Shown: positions 1-12,761, counted from the stretch's first letter. The stretch: 64,000 nt of DNA from Calliphora vicina (GCF_958450345.1 NC_088780.1:95058226-95122225), one strand, 5' to 3'. Translations and numbers: made by a program. The notes: generated by a model not told the origin, from the sequence alone.

Positions 1-268
1 GTGATGAGCCGACATACGTAATTCCATAATAGCTTTATTTTTTATTATTTGAATACACAGTGAGTCCTCGATTATCCGTGATTCGATTAACCGGCAACAT
101 CAATTAACCGGGAAAGAAAATTTAAATATTTTTCGAACGATTTAATTTTTTTTGCATCGATTAACCGTAATTACCTCTATTATCCGGGATTATAAAGTAT
201 AATTTTTTTCGATTATTTTTGAACAATCAATTTGAACAATGTGAATAAAACGAAAAAGGGAAATTCCC

Positions 269-675
269 TCTATTGCATACGATGATTCGGAAGCATATAC
301 AAAAGTAGATTTTGCTGTTTATGAATGGTTCCGGAAGGAAAGATTTAAAGGAACTCCAATTTCTGGATTAACAGCGAAGAAAAGGCTAAAATATTTCACT
401 CAAAATTAAATAAAATAGCGACATTGTATTCACAAACTTAATGCAACAGGAGAAAAATATGCTGCTGATTAATAGCTGCTACAATTTTGGTGGAAAAATT
501 AAATGAATTCATATCAATGAAAAAACTCACCAATGAGATAATGGAGATTAAACAGACATTTTTTGAAATTGTTTACCTGAGAGCAGTTTGCCTTAATGCT
601 GAAAACGTTATTGTGAAAGTTTGTCCACCAAATTGGACGATATTGATCCAACTGATGGATCAGGGTGCAATATAG
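269..675 (+). pseudogene. Tigger-like transposase remnant
   Basis: The frame starting at 269 reads 46 codons to a stop at 407-409 and includes VYEWFRKERFKGTPISG, the signature of the second helix-turn-helix of pogo/Tigger/CENP-B-like transposases (family form: YxWFxxxRxxGxPxSG). A second piece ending at 675 reads PPNWTILIQLMDQGAI, matching the conserved PPNxTxLIQPMDQG block of the DDE catalytic domain. Most of the catalytic core between the pieces is missing and the frames are broken, so no active protein is expected. The assignment rests on recognising these two motifs. Confidence 0.75.
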
Positions 676-711
676 AGCCGTAAATGTCATTATCGAAAAA
701 CTATATGTATT

Positions 712-1434
712 AAAACAAGTAAGAGTGCTATATTCGGCTGTGCCGAATCTTATATACCCTTCACCAAATTATACTTCAAAATTTTAAATATTTTTAGGTA
801 AACAAAATTTATTTTTTTTTCCAGTTGTTTTTTGAATTTTTTGGAAAAAAACTTTTTCGATTGTTATTTTAAATTTTTTTTTTTAAATTTTAAAATTTTT
901 TTTTTTTGTTTTTTAATTTTTAAAAAAAAAAAAAAAAAATTCGGGTTCAAAATTTTTTTCCCGATTTTGACCCATTGTAGGTCCAACTTACTATGGTCTT
1001 ATATACGTCGTTGCAAATGTCTTTGAAATATCTATCATTAGATATCCATATTGTCTATATTAATGTCTTAGTAATCCAGATATACATAGGTAAAAAAATA
1101 GGTCAAAAATCGAGGTTGTCTTGGTTTTTTCCTCATATCTCAGCCATTTGTGGACCGATTTTGCTGATTTTAAATAGCAAAATTCTCGAAAGCATGTCTG
1201 ACAGAATTATTGAAGATTTGGATCCCGAAGATATCTGGGGTCTTCAGAAAACTGATTTCAACAGACAGACAGACAGACAGACGGACAGACAGACGGACAT
1301 GGCTTAATCGACTCCGCTATCTATAAGGATCCAGAATATATATACTTTATAGGGTCGGAAATGAAAAATGTAGAAATTACAAACGGAATGACAAACTTAT
1401 CTATACCCTTCTCACGAAGGTGAAGGGTATAAAA
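712..1434 (+). mobile_element. mini-me/INE-1-like interspersed repeat, copy A
   Basis: The left part reads AACAAGTAAGAGTGCTATAT then TTCGGCTGTGCCGAATC (itself a small hairpin) and TATACCCTTCACC. The right end reads GGTGAAGGGTATA, the inverted complement of that last motif. A run of GACA/GACG tetranucleotides lies at about 1261-1300. These parts, and a 3' hairpin ending in GGGTATA, recall the dipteran mini-me/INE-1-type non-autonomous repeats known to carry GTCY microsatellites. Two other good copies occur here (9712-10150 minus, 25252-25844 plus). It has no coding capacity. The family name is a recollection of style and has not been matched to a database. Confidence 0.6.
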
Positions 1435-2320
1435 ACTACTTAAAATTGGTACTCAATTAACTGGGAAAATTGATTATCGAGGATAATCGAGGTCTCACTA
1501 TTATTTGTTCATTGTTAAATTAATTCTACATTAAACATTTGAATGGTTTAATGTTTGTTAATTCAAATCTAATACAAATTAGTGTTGTTTTTGGTTTGCT
1601 TTTAATCATTTACAAAATGAATTGACTAAAGCCTTCTTGCAAAAGATTTGAAATGATGCAAAATTTAATCATTCCTTAGATTTTATTAAACTAGTTTGTA
1701 AAATATATGAATTAAAGAAAAATTTAATGATTTAGTAAGGAATAGATTCAATAAAGAATTTATTTTCAAAGGAATTAATTCTTTCGAACCTTTAATGGAA
1801 CTTAGGTTTCAGTTTTACAAAGGTTGTCTTGTCCTTTTAGTGACTCAATATTTTCTTAGATATATGTAGCTTGTTTTTTGACTTTTTGTAGTACACCCCG
1901 TATTTTATCAGGTTGATTAAAAGTAAAATCTTCAGTCTTTGCCAACGATTTACACAGTATTTTTATCGGGCCTGTGATGTCCGTGATTTGAGGTGGTATT
2001 ACTTTGAGTCACAAAAGTGAGTAAACACCAGCGAATTATTAGATTTTTTAAGTTAATGAAAATCATAAAATCTAAGTTAGACCAAATATTAGGTTCGGTT
2101 CTGAAAAAATGTTTAGGTCGGACTATGTTTTTTAATCTTAAAAAAAATAATATAATTTCTAGGTCTTTTCTCACTTTTGTCCGAAGAAATAGGAGATTAT
2201 TTGTTACAAAGAACATCTTTCAAATAAATAAACATGTTTTAAATTTCTTTAAAAAAATGTAAAATAAAAATAATTGAATCCTTTTAATCTTACTGGACCG
2301 TAGGAGCCATATCTACTTAC

Positions 2321-3493
2321 TATCATATAACAGCATCAAAGGCAATAAAACCGATATCCATTTCTGTTCTATGGACCAATCATAAATCGGATATTTACGC
2401 AAGGCATGAGCATACCAACACTGAAAAGCAAACCATATAAATTAAGCGAAAATCTTCTACAATTTACAAATAAAAAACTTACGATAACAATAAAAGTAAA
2501 TAGCAGAAATATAAAACGAAACCAGATTTCTATTTGTGTAAATTCCGGACTATAAGTTTTGAACTGTAGGAGAAAATAAAAGAAACATTAATTAAGAAAT
2601 TTAAAATTTTAAAATAATTCACAAACTTACATAAAATTTTATGCCTGTAATATTGTATTTCTGATGAAACGACTCCAAACCCAAAAATCTCACCGTTATA
2701 ATATAATGAGCATATTCCAAAAAACCCAAATGCATAATGGTGAATTCCTCACAATCGTTGCGATTACAGGATAAATTTCGTGTCCGATTATGCAAATTAG
2801 CAGAGGTTAAAATACTTAGGGGTTTATGTTGCTCGGTGATGCCATCAATGGACACGCTGACATAGAAACGTTTGTCATATTTTTCATCTGTAAAGAAAAA
2901 CATAAGTGTTTAAGGGAACTCTTAAAGGGCAGCATAAAGTAAAACTGTTAATAACTTTAGAATTGTTAGTCAGATTTTATTATTTTTTATCTCATATTAA
3001 TTAGATTTTATAATATAGAAAATCGTCCCGAAAAATTTAACAACTCACCATCATTATTGTTGGTCACAAGTTTGGCTATCAACCACAATTGCTGTGAATA
3101 GGTGGTCATCAGAGGCGATTTCATGGCAAAGGGTCCGGTGGCCAATACATTTGAGGAATTAGCCAAGGATGTACGATTTAATATAGTTTTGGCGGTTATT
3201 TGTGTGGTGCTAGTAATTGGAGGTCCGGTGAGGCCGATAATAATGCCCAAACCAAAGCAGGTAAAAAATCCCAGGAAAACCATAACAAACTCTCTTTTAT
3301 GCATCGAGTACAAACGCATGTGTACCGATCTCTCACAACGATCATGATGATATGCTGGTGCTATATATTTATTGAATTCACTGAATAAATCACTAAATTG
3401 GGACAGGGAGTTTTTCAGGCGCAACAACAGGCCGCCTGAAGGCAAATGATAGGCATAGCCCAAGCCACTGGTATCAGAGGGTGGTTTGGTCAT
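2321..3493 (-). CDS. TMEM181-like (GPR178) multipass membrane protein, N-terminal part
   Basis: Four coding exons are read by eye with canonical splice sites and consistent phase: 3049-3493 (ATG at 3493), 2631-2887, 2483-2563 and 2321-2420, giving about 294 residues. The last exon ends in a GTAAGT donor and no continuation is visible before the left edge, so the C-terminal half lies outside. Exon 1 has a Met-Arg-Leu-Tyr-Ser stretch before a hydrophobic segment (about residues 70-92, ending GLTGPP), the usual first membrane span of TMEM181. Exon 3 encodes a second span containing EIWFRFIFLLFTFIV, and exon 4 begins CWYAHALRKYPIYDW and runs into WISVLLPLMLLY. Several N-glycosylation sequons fall in the luminal loop. 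The family has a Wntless-like seven-helix region and a poorly defined cellular role. An ATG at 3493 is preferred because upstream codons in the frame have no ATG. Confidence 0.85.
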
Positions 3494-4525
3494 TGTGCTG
3501 TTTTCTACAAACAATTGTTGTATTTTCGTTTTAATATAATTTTTGTTGCTTTGTTTCTGGCCAAAAGGACAAAGACGTTTATAAAAAAGGATTATCTAAC
3601 AATACAATTTAATTTATTCAAGGTTTTTCTTTATTAAATTTTCATGAAATTTTAATAATTTATAAAGCTTTTTAAAGGAAATTGTTTATTTAGTTTATGG
3701 CGTCTTGAGTTACTTTCCGTGAAATTTTCTACATTTTCAAGGTTTTATTTACATTTGCTTATGGTTTTCAAACTTTTTTTGCAAAACTTTTTACACCAAA
3801 CACTTTTTGTTTAAATTTCTATGCATTTTTAAATTTTATTTAAAATTTCGTTTATTTTTCATATAAATCGTTGTTTATTTGAATTTTTCTGTTCAATTTA
3901 ATTTTTCCCCGTGAATTTATCCAAAAATTATGTTGTTTTCGTTGCCAAAATTTCTAAATATTGATTTTATTTTTTCCGTTCTTGTTTGTAACTCTAGACT
4001 CGCATATGTTTTCTTTTGTGTATTATTTTCTTTAGCCCCTTAATTGGGGTGGTTTACTTTGGCAACTGCTTGCATACTTTAAGGCGCATGTCCATTTCTT
4101 ATCATTTGATAACACTCACTGGCATGTGTTGTGAATTTTTTTTGATTTCTTTCATTAACAAAAATATGCGGCTTCTGTTATTTTTTTCTACTACACCGGT
4201 ATTTTGTCGATGGCTTTTTATTTGGACCATCTAATAGGGAGAAAGAGAGATTTGTTTTGTAAACAATAGAGGGTTTTTTCAGGGGTTTAAAGGAAAACCA
4301 CAAACTGTTGCTTATTTGTTTACAAAATTCAAAATGCTATTCCCTATGGGCTTTAAAGATAACAAAATATGACATAAATTAAGGAAGCATGTAACAAAAA
4401 TATGAATAATTTTAAGTATTTTTTTTATTAACTGCTTTGTCGGTTAAATCTTAAAACTAAAATTCTATTACATACAAAAAAAATAATATTTTATGAATTC
4501 CTATATTTTCTAACCATTGTGCGAT
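3494..4525. other. Spacer between the TMEM181-like 5' end and the CDC40 3' end
   Basis: AT-rich DNA with no convincing exon. On the minus strand it should hold the TMEM181-like 5' UTR and promoter on its left side, and the CDC40 3' UTR on its right. A minus-strand AATAAA (TTTATT at 4424-4429) lies about 100 bases past the CDC40 stop and is the best polyadenylation signal. I see no other gene. Confidence 0.5.
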
Positions 4526-7500
4526 TTAATCCCAGAACTTGATTAAACCATCCCAACCAGCTGTCGCCACCTTACTCGCCTCGTGCGGATGCCACAGTGT
4601 GCTAATGCACACTCCCTCATGAGCTTGCCATTTTTTATACATTTTCGTTGTCTTCCAGTCCCATATGTAACATTTGCCATCACCATCTCCCGACACTAGG
4701 TACGACATGTCGGGTGAAAAGTCCAATTGACAAGCATAACCCGACACCATATGGCCGCTAAATGATTTCTTGCGATTCATTTTAAAACGATTGAGCGCAG
4801 AGAATATGACCACTTTGTTGTCGAGCGATTGACAGGCCAGCCATTTGCCGTTGGGTGCTAGGGTAACAGCAGGCATTGAGTGCATAGTAGGATCGGCAAT
4901 GTATTTCATATCGACCGGTATGTCCCATTCCCATATACGCATCGATTTGTCGTCAGAGGTAGTTACGAAACGGCGATTTTCATCGACGAAAGTGATGGTG
5001 TTGACGGCGCCTAAATGACGATCATATTCTTGTACGATATCGCCACTGCGTGTATCCCACTGAAAGTATAAAAAATATGATAAATTAGAATTTTAAGGAT
5101 ACAAAGAAACAATTAAATTATGAGATTTACTTCATAAGTAGTTGTAAAACTAGATTTTTAATATTTCACAAAAACATTTTTGGATAAAAAAAAGTTTTGC
5201 GAAGTGAATTTGTTTTCCAAATTTTATCGGAATTTCCATGGTGTTATACACGTCCTTGGAAAGGTCTAAGAAATGTCATTCAAGAGAATTCGATATTGCC
5301 TATGTTAATATAATCCAGATATAATTTACAATTAGTGTTTTTAATTTCCCGACCTTTTTTATTCCCAGCTATTCCCGAAATATTTAATGAGCTAAATTTC
5401 ATATAAAAGCTTTGTGTTATAGTCATTATATGTATATTAGAGCTTCGAATTAATTAAATTTAAGCTTAATTCACTAAAATCTTAATCCGTAAATAAAAAA
5501 TGTCAGCCTTTCATTCAATAAATCCATTCCCAACACCTAATTCTTCAGCTTAATTCTTTTATTTAAATGGAATTAATTTTGAAGTTAATAATTAACAGAA
5601 TTTATCCAATCTTTGAATTATAAAAATGTTGTTAATTGAAATCTTCATTCAGTTTTGTTTTGATTTTAATCATTTACAAAATGAATTGAAAAATTGTCTT
5701 AAAGGGCCCATAGACACATACTGCTGACAGCTACTGCCGATGAACTATTCGTTTACGTGTGTGATTGATATTTTACTACAAATCCATGGCGGAATCAATC
5801 ATCATTGAAAATTTTTTCTTGTTTTCCAAAAATATTTTATGTTTCATTTAGTTTATTTTCATCAATAACTAAAACGTCAAATTTAAAACTCAATATTTCA
5901 GATATTTCTGCATCGATTTGCCTTCTCATGAGGTATGAGCAGGGCAATCCATCGCCATTTACGTCTATTTATTTCTGAGGCTTTCTTGTGGAATTTACGA
6001 TAAAATTTTTTCGGGTAATTTTAGAATAAAAACATCACCCACAAAAACGATTTTTTAAAGTCCCTTTGCCGCAAATTTTAAATACAGATACAGGTTGATA
6101 TATTTATAAAAAAAACTATTTGTGTTTTTTGGATAAAAACAAATACAAAAAATTATCTCTAAACTTTACCGCGTTTTGTGTGTGAACTTTTTTTGACAAC
6201 CGCTAAAAAGTAATACCATTTTTTAAATAACTTTCAATGGTCTATGCTAAAATTTTTTAATTTTTTAAATGCAAAAATTAAAGAATAAAAAATTCTTAAT
6301 AAACTATATTATATATCACAATAATGCAAAAATTAAAGAATAAAAAAATTATTAATAAACTATATTACATCACAATAATGGGGGTAAGGTAGACTGTATT
6401 ACTTGAGGTTTTAATGTAGTGTAGATAATTGAATAGTGAGGGCTTTATTTATTTATGTAAACAATAAATATTTTGTTAATAAGCTTAGAATATGTAGATA
6501 TTTAAATATAAAAACAAGCTTGACAGTTGTTAGAAGCAAAAAGCGAAAAAAAAAATTATCAGCTGTTTGACTGACTCCACCTTGTATAAATTCGTATTGG
6601 GTAGTTACTAATCGGAGGCTAATATAAATAAATCCCTTCAACAATGTCACAATTTTCTAGAAACCCTACATTTGGATAAAAACACTCTATTTCAAATTTG
6701 TTTACGCACATGGATTTCGTTATTGCCAGTTTCTATTGGCCTATTTGTCATTTGGATAGTAAGTGTAGATGTTGTCCATGGCCCCCAGTGTTGTGCATCT
6801 TATGCCAATCGTTGAACAATTTCATATATTTGTTCCAGGGAAACATTAATTAACATTGGTTTTATAGGAACAATTTTGTAATTTATCACATTTAAGACTT
6901 TTCTAAATCAAGTTAGTTAAAATTTCATTAATTTCTTCATTCCTCAATTGCTATTATCTAGCTACTGATTATTTACACTTACCATTAGCTTTAATTTAAA
7001 TTCTTAAATCTACCTTAAATTAAACAAAAAATATTCTTTCATACTCACACAAATAATTTTCTTATCCGATGTGCCGGCCACAAACAAATGTTGTTTATTA
7101 TTGTCCGGATGGAATTTAACACAGAAAGGCATTTTACGAGCGGTAAATCTTGAAACAACTTCACCAGTTTCAGCATCCCACAATTTAATATAACGATCAT
7201 AAGAGGCAGATAAGAATTTAGTACCCTTATTATTCCAAGCAACATCTTTGATGGCTTGTCTATGACCATTAAAAGTACGTATACAACGACGTTCGCCATA
7301 TACCTCCCACAGTTTCACACGACAATCCATTGAACCGGACAGTAGAAGATGGGCAGTTTGTGGAAACCAGCGTATGGCAGAAATACCCTTGGTATGACCA
7401 GTCCAGGTGTGTATATGGGCTTTGGGTAGGAAACATTTTGGTGGTGGAGCATTTGTACGCAAATTGACACCCAAATCGTGGGGTGCATGGAGGTAGGAGC

Positions 7501-8312
7501 GTCCTTGGTAGTCGTAGGCATCTTTGACTACAAATAAAAAATAATATTTTGTTAAATACTGTACATTTATTTCTATAAAATAACTTACTATGCAATATGG
7601 ATTTCTCTTCCAAAGGCTTATCTTCCGGTATGCGACCTCTTCTATGTCTTTTAGCCAATATTTCATCCAGCTCAGCCTTTTCTTGATCATTAGGCTTAGC
7701 CACAGTTTGTTCATTTTCATAGCGTCCCCAGGGACCCAAGAATCCTTCAATATCGTCCGGCTTATCATTTTTCTCTTGTTTTCGTTTCTTTTTTGATTTT
7801 GGTCCTTCAAATACCGTCTTGCCCTCATCGTCATATGCCGACTGCAGGTCACCCACAAACGAGGACCCATCCGCCGCTTCATCCACGGAGGGATCTAAAG
7901 CGTAGCCATAAGTATGAAAAGTTCGGCGTTGGTTTTCAAATTCAAATGCATTGATATGCGCCTTTTCTACATAACCCGCTAGTGTATTACGCGGTGCTTT
8001 TAGTTGTTCTGTTAAACTGGGATTTTCCGGACCTTTTACAGGAGCGTACAGCTCTTCATATTTAGCATTGTATTCAATTTCTTTGACGGTAGGATCTATG
8101 GTACGTTGCACTGCCACAGCACCCATGGGAACAACCTCGGGAGCTGCACAAACCGCTAACGATTTGGCTACAGACATTTTGGGATCTATAGGTTTTAAAT
8201 ACTCGGGCATTTCTTGTGTTTTATTATCCACTTCATTGATGATTTGTTGTTTCTCATCATTATCAGAATGTTCTCCTTCCGATGAACTGGCATAATTTTG
8301 TAAACTTAACAT
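4526..8312 (-). CDS. CDC40: CDC40 / Prp17 pre-mRNA splicing factor (WD40)
   Basis: Three exons: 7589-8312 (ATG at 8312), 7049-7527 and 4526-5059. They join in phase to 578 residues, almost exactly the length of human CDC40. Residues 1-240 are the charged N-terminal region with KSKKKRKQEK (nuclear localisation-like) and the RHRRGRIPEDKPLEEKSILH block conserved in CDC40. Residues about 280-578 form seven WD40 repeats, with GHTKGISAIRW, YDRYIKLWD, DDKSMRIWEWD, SPDMSYLVSGDGDGK and terminal GWDGLIKFWD. CDC40/Prp17 joins the spliceosome at the second catalytic step. Donors GTAAGT (7588) and GTGAGT (7048) and acceptors TTGTAG and TTTCAG are canonical. The gene is intact and looks functional. Intron 2 (5060-7048) is repeat-bearing. 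Confidence 0.97.
5060..7048 (-). other. CDC40 intron 2
   Basis: About 2 kb of AT-rich intron. At about 5243-5333 there is a worn piece of the mini-me-like repeat (an ACGTC-CTTGG-AAGGTCT-AAGAAAT series parallel to 1005-1085). At about 5410-5700 there is a member of a dispersed family sharing the core ATCATTTACAAAATGAATTG with the 1.6-kb and 8.87-kb regions. A near-direct repeat of about 60 bases lies at 6262-6380 (two blocks of ATGCAAAAATTAAAGAATAA and AATTATTAATAAACTATATTA type). No exon is seen. Confidence 0.5.
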
Positions 8313-8970
8313 GTTTTAGGTAAATTGTCTTAATTAAATTGTAATAAAATTCATTAAATTCCACGATTTTAATAAAATGCGTACAACAAACAGAGAAACG
8401 TTTTGTGAAATAAAAAAAATGTTGACATTTCTCTTTGTTTTTGTTTGACAGCTGCATATGACATAGAAGGTAGTGCAGTGTACACCGTGTTATCCACCGT
8501 ATAAATACAACATTGTTTTTATTAGTGTGTTTTGCAACACTAAAACTGTTAATTTTAAAATGGGTATGAGAAATATATAAGTCCACATGTTTAATACAAA
8601 TTGAGATTTTAATACATACGCTAGAATTAAATTAAAAAAAAACAGTTTACGTAAACAACGCTTGCAATTATGTATTTCGTTTTTTTAATAGCGTTAAACT
8701 GGTTTTAATTGTTGGTTTATACATTTAATTTAATTCAATTACAGCTTAATGAACTAAAATGTTCAGATTTATGTAATACATAATAAAATTCATTGAACCT
8801 TTGAATGATTAAATTTTTTAATTTAAATTGAATGAACATTTTTTTTTTTATTCAGTTTTGTTTTTTGCTTTTTATCATTTACAAAATTAATTTAAAAAAA
8901 AATTGTCTAAAGCCTTTTTGTAATAGATTTGAATTGAGGAACAATTTAACTATTCAAACTTTCATAATCG
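8313..8970. other. CDC40 upstream region
   Basis: This short region should hold the CDC40 promoter and 5' UTR. I see no strong TATA box. At 8690-8960 there is a diverged copy of the dispersed repeat with core TCATTTACAAAAT found also near 1590 and 5670. No exon is supported here. Confidence 0.4.
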
Positions 8971-8976
8971 ATTTAT

Positions 8977-9207
8977 CTATCTATCTAGCTATATATATAA
9001 AAATGAAATGGTCCGGTTAAAACTCGGAAATTCTTTTTTTTTTGTGAGTCCAGTTAACTGTAATAAACAAGCTCCCTAAAGTGTGCAGTACAGATTTAGA
9101 TATTTTATTTGCAAATAAATAAGAACAGGCTGGTGTGCGTGGGTTGGAGAAACTTGCAGAACTAACATTAGTAAATGCTACCGGGCGAAGCCGGGGCGAT
9201 CAACTAG
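8977..9207 (+). mobile_element. Helitron-like non-autonomous element
   Basis: The left side has CTATATATATAAAAATGAAA, a common 5' start of insect Helitrons. The right side has CCGGGCGAAGCCGGGGC, a short CCGG hairpin, followed about ten bases later by CTAGT, matching the rule that Helitrons end in a hairpin plus CTRR and insert before T. Length is about 230 bp with no coding capacity. The 5' boundary is uncertain because it runs into a TCTA repeat. Confidence 0.5.
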
Positions 9208-9208
9208 T

Positions 9209-9711
9209 CTTTATATATAAAAGAGTAACGTTAGTGAGTGACTGACTGATTCAACATCTCAAACGCCAAAAAGTGGAGAAATTAAATTTGGACTATGGAT
9301 TGGAACTTATAACTTCTTAACTAATACAGATACCAAAAACATTTGAAATACACTACTTAAAAAATTAGCAGACAGGTGTCTGGTACTTTTTTGAAATTAG
9401 AGGAGAAAACGGGGAGAAACGGGTAAAAAAAATAAAAATAACCAAAAGGAGAGATTTAATTTACCTTTTCGTTTTTCAAATGGTACTTTTTGAAGCGACC
9501 AGGGCTCTGCAAGGTAAGGTTGTATGCATATATATGCACAAAAACAAAAACATTTTCAAATCTGCTGAAACAGTCTCCATTATTTCTGAAATAATATCAC
9601 TATGGTCGGGATTGAACTTTGTTTTGGTTTGGCTTTCAAGAGTTGTGAGTCTCACATAATGTCATACTTCCCGAACCACACAAAACTCATTTTCGATGAC
9701 AAGACTGGGAT
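9209..9711 (+). mobile_element. Possible second Helitron-like or related fragment
   Basis: It starts directly after the first element with TCTTTATATATAAAAGAGTA and continues with GTGAGTGACTGACTGATTCA, a 5' style common to insect Helitron-type repeats. The middle holds GC-richer text (about 9400-9530). I cannot find a clear 3' terminus before the mini-me-like repeat begins at about 9712, so the boundaries and class are weak. Confidence 0.3.
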
Positions 9712-10150
9712 TTTTACTATAATTTCCACAATATAATTTTCCGTCCTATAAAGTATATATGTATATTCTGGATCCTTATATATAGCAGAGTCGATTAAGA
9801 CATGTCCGTCTGTCTGTTGAAATCAATTTTCTGAAGACCCCAGATATCTTCGGTATCCAAATCTTCAATAATTCTGTCAGACATGATTTCGAGAAGTTTC
9901 CTATTTAAAATTAGCAAAATCGGTCCACAAATGGCTGAGATATGAGGAAAAATCAGGACAACCTCGTTTTTTGACCTATATGTGGATTACTAAGTCATTA
10001 ATATAGACAATATGGATATCTAATGATAGATATTTCAAAGACCTTTGCAACGACGTATATAAGACCATGGTAAGTGGGACCTATAATAGGTCAAAATCAG
10101 AAAAAATATTTTTTAACCCGAATTTTTTTTCACCAAAAAAAAAAAAAATA
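9712..10150 (-). mobile_element. mini-me/INE-1-like repeat, copy C
   Basis: This is a reverse-strand copy of the repeat at 712-1434. It shares TTCCGTCCTATAAAGTATAT, the short GTCTGTCTGT run, the CTGAAGACCCCAGATATCTT block and the AGATATTTCAAAGACCTTTG block, all in inverted order. The far (original 5') end is lost in an A-tract near 10130-10150. Confidence 0.65.
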
Positions 10151-12761
10151 AATAATCATTAAGAAAGCACTTAATGAAAGACCCTTTAGATAGGCTATAT
10201 TTTTCTGGCAACGGGTCATAAGAGGGATTATGTAGTAAAATTAAAGCGATGAGCTGCCATCTTTTTCTAATGAAAAATTTAGTATCCCGTTAGGAAGCAC
10301 TGGCGGATTTCCATAAAAAATAACAAATGTTTTTTTTTTTAAATTTTCAATAAAGATTTTTATTAATTTCTTTTGTAATCTTTTTTATATTTTATTTTTT
10401 TTGTATTTTTTTTTTTGTAATTGTAAATTTTATAATTATAATAATTTTGTAAATTTTTTATATAATATGAATGACAAAAAAAATTCTTACAATTTTGATT
10501 AAAATACATAGAATTATGTATAGAATAATATACTTATTTTTTGTTGTATTTTCATAATTTGTTGTATTTATTTTTTATATTTGTTTTTATAATATATAAC
10601 ACCTTAAACATTTAAATATTATTTTTTTTGTATAATAACTATGACATTAATAATAATAAAAAACATAAAACATAACTTAAAGTTAAAGATAATAAAAAAA
10701 ATTATATAAAAAATATATATTTATATAGAATAAAAAAAATTAAAAATATTATATATATAAAATAAAATAATACATTTCATATGTACAAAAAAAAGTAACA
10801 AAAAAAAAACAGGATTTTATAATATGAAGTAAAATAATAAATGAAAATATTAACAATTATTTATTTTTGGTTTTATGTAATAAGGCCCTAGAAAAAACAC
10901 AAATTTTTCCTTTTTATTTTAATTATATAGTTTTTTGGTTTGTTTTTTTTTTATTTATATAAATATAAATATAAAGGAAAGTAAGATGTGTAAAAAAAGC
11001 TTAAAAATTATTAATTTTTAATAACATTTGTTGGTATTTTAAAGTTTAGAGATAATTTTTGGTTTTTAAAGCGAAAATTATGCTAAATATTTTATTTGTA
11101 ATGATGGTTGTTAAAGTTTAAGTTAAAGTTTTTAATTATTCTTTTAATAGCTAAATTGTTTTTTCTCTTTAATTTAAATTATAGTTAGGTTTTTAATATG
11201 TAAGTTTAAGTGTATTTGTGTTTTATAGTACAAGAGTGTCTTTGGATTTTTCTAGCTTTTGTGTAGAGTTTTTTTTTATAAACATATTTGATTTTTCATT
11301 AAAAAATTATAATAAACTTAAAAAAGAGCTTAATTATAATTAAGAGTAGGTTGTAAATTTAAACGTATTTTCAAGGAAAAATTATTTAAATAAATGCATT
11401 TTTATATTTTTTATAAAAAAAAATAAATTATTGAAGTTTTGGTATTTCATGTAATTCTTCGTTGTATTGGAAACCTTGTTTTGAGTATTTTGCTTTTAAA
11501 AGGAGTTTTTGAAAATATTTTTTTGGTTAATGTTTATTTTATGGCATTCGTTGTTTGGTTTTTTAATACAATTTAAATTAATTTTGTAAAAAAAATTAAA
11601 TAAAAATTAAAAATAAATTTTTAAGTATTTAAGGTATTTTTTGTAATGCTGTGTTTCTTTGTTACTTTTAAAAGTTTTTAATAAATTTGTGTAGAGGTTT
11701 TTTATTGTCCTTTAGATTTTTCTTATTTTTTTGTTTTTGGTTTTTATATATTTTAATTAATTTTAGTTTAAATTACAACACAACTCGTATTTTTTTAGTA
11801 TTTTTTGTTTGTTTAGGTTTAAGAAAAAAATCTAATTTTAGTTATTAATTTTTTATAAACTAAATTTTTTGTTTAATTACTAAAATATTTATGTTTTATT
11901 TAATTTAATTATAATATTTATATGTATTTTTAAATTTAATATTAATTCTGTTATTTTAATATATAAGGCCAAATGAATAAGTTTAAGTTAGTATTTTAAC
12001 TTTTGTTTATTTATAATTAAGCTTAAATTTTATTAAAGTTTAATTTTAAGTTATTTTTACAAAAACTTTCATTATTTTTCTTTTCTAATTTCTTTGCACA
12101 TCCACAAATTTTTTATAATGAAATAATGAAAGTTTAATGGAATGGTTGGTATAGTTATTACAAGTTTATCTTTTGTTTATTAAGCCAAATTATTTATTTT
12201 CTTTTTAATTTCAAATTACACCAAAATCTTTGTTTTCTTTTTAACTTAAGAAAATACATATATTTCTTTGATTTTTAAAGCGGTGGGCATTTTATTTTAT
12301 TATTATTTTCTTGTTAAAGTTATTTGCTTTGTTCCAAAAAAAAAATATTTAATATTAAAAATAATTACTGTTTGTTTGAGGGTTTTGTTTAATGATTTTG
12401 GTGTAATTTATTCTTTAAATTTTCTTCAATATTGTCTTTTTTTATAAAGTTTTTTTTTTAAATGGTCCAAAATTTGTAAGATTTCTATTATTTTTATCTT
12501 AAGAACATTAAGAAAAAACATTTACAACGTTTAAATACCTAAGAAAATAAGCCAAATTGCTATAAAATCCCAGCCTAATTTAGTAAGAAAAATATTTTAA
12601 AAAAAATTGCATAATAAAACCCCAGTCTAAGTTAATTTTGTAAGAAAAGTTAATAACAATTGCATATTTAATTGCCTTCAGCTGTTATTTTAGATTCGAA
12701 ATAAAAAATTCTTGCTATTCTTCTTGTTATTTTCTTTTGTCTCCCATTGATTTTATTCTTC

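Larger units (their letters stand above)
58..1500 (+). mobile_element. pogo/Tigger-like DNA transposon, decayed, with a nested repeat
   Basis: The two ends carry inverted repeats: GTGAGTCCTCGATTATCC near 61-78, and on the opposite strand near 1482-1499 the same sequence with one change (GTGAGACC...). Wording of the type CTCGATTATCC/ATTAACCGG is characteristic of pogo/Tigger (Tc1/mariner superfamily) termini. Between them lie two translated pieces that resemble Tigger transposase: an HTH_Tnp_Tc5-like stretch at 269-409 and the end of the DDE domain at 625-675. A mini-me-like repeat (712-1434) is nested inside, so the Tigger copy is older than that insertion. The exact outer base and TA duplication are unclear because both ends have mutated. 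It lies 3' of the last visible TMEM181-like exon, probably within that gene's next intron. Confidence 0.75.

Noticed and set aside
1950..2262. Open frames on both strands between the Tigger remnant and the TMEM181-like exons
   Set aside because: Low-complexity AT-rich translations without motif; they do not match the expected remaining membrane spans of TMEM181.
8560..8590. Possible tiny divergent first exon (ATGG followed by GTATGAG)
   Set aside because: It has the look of a short first coding exon, but no plus-strand exon follows before zfh1, so there is no gene to attach it to.
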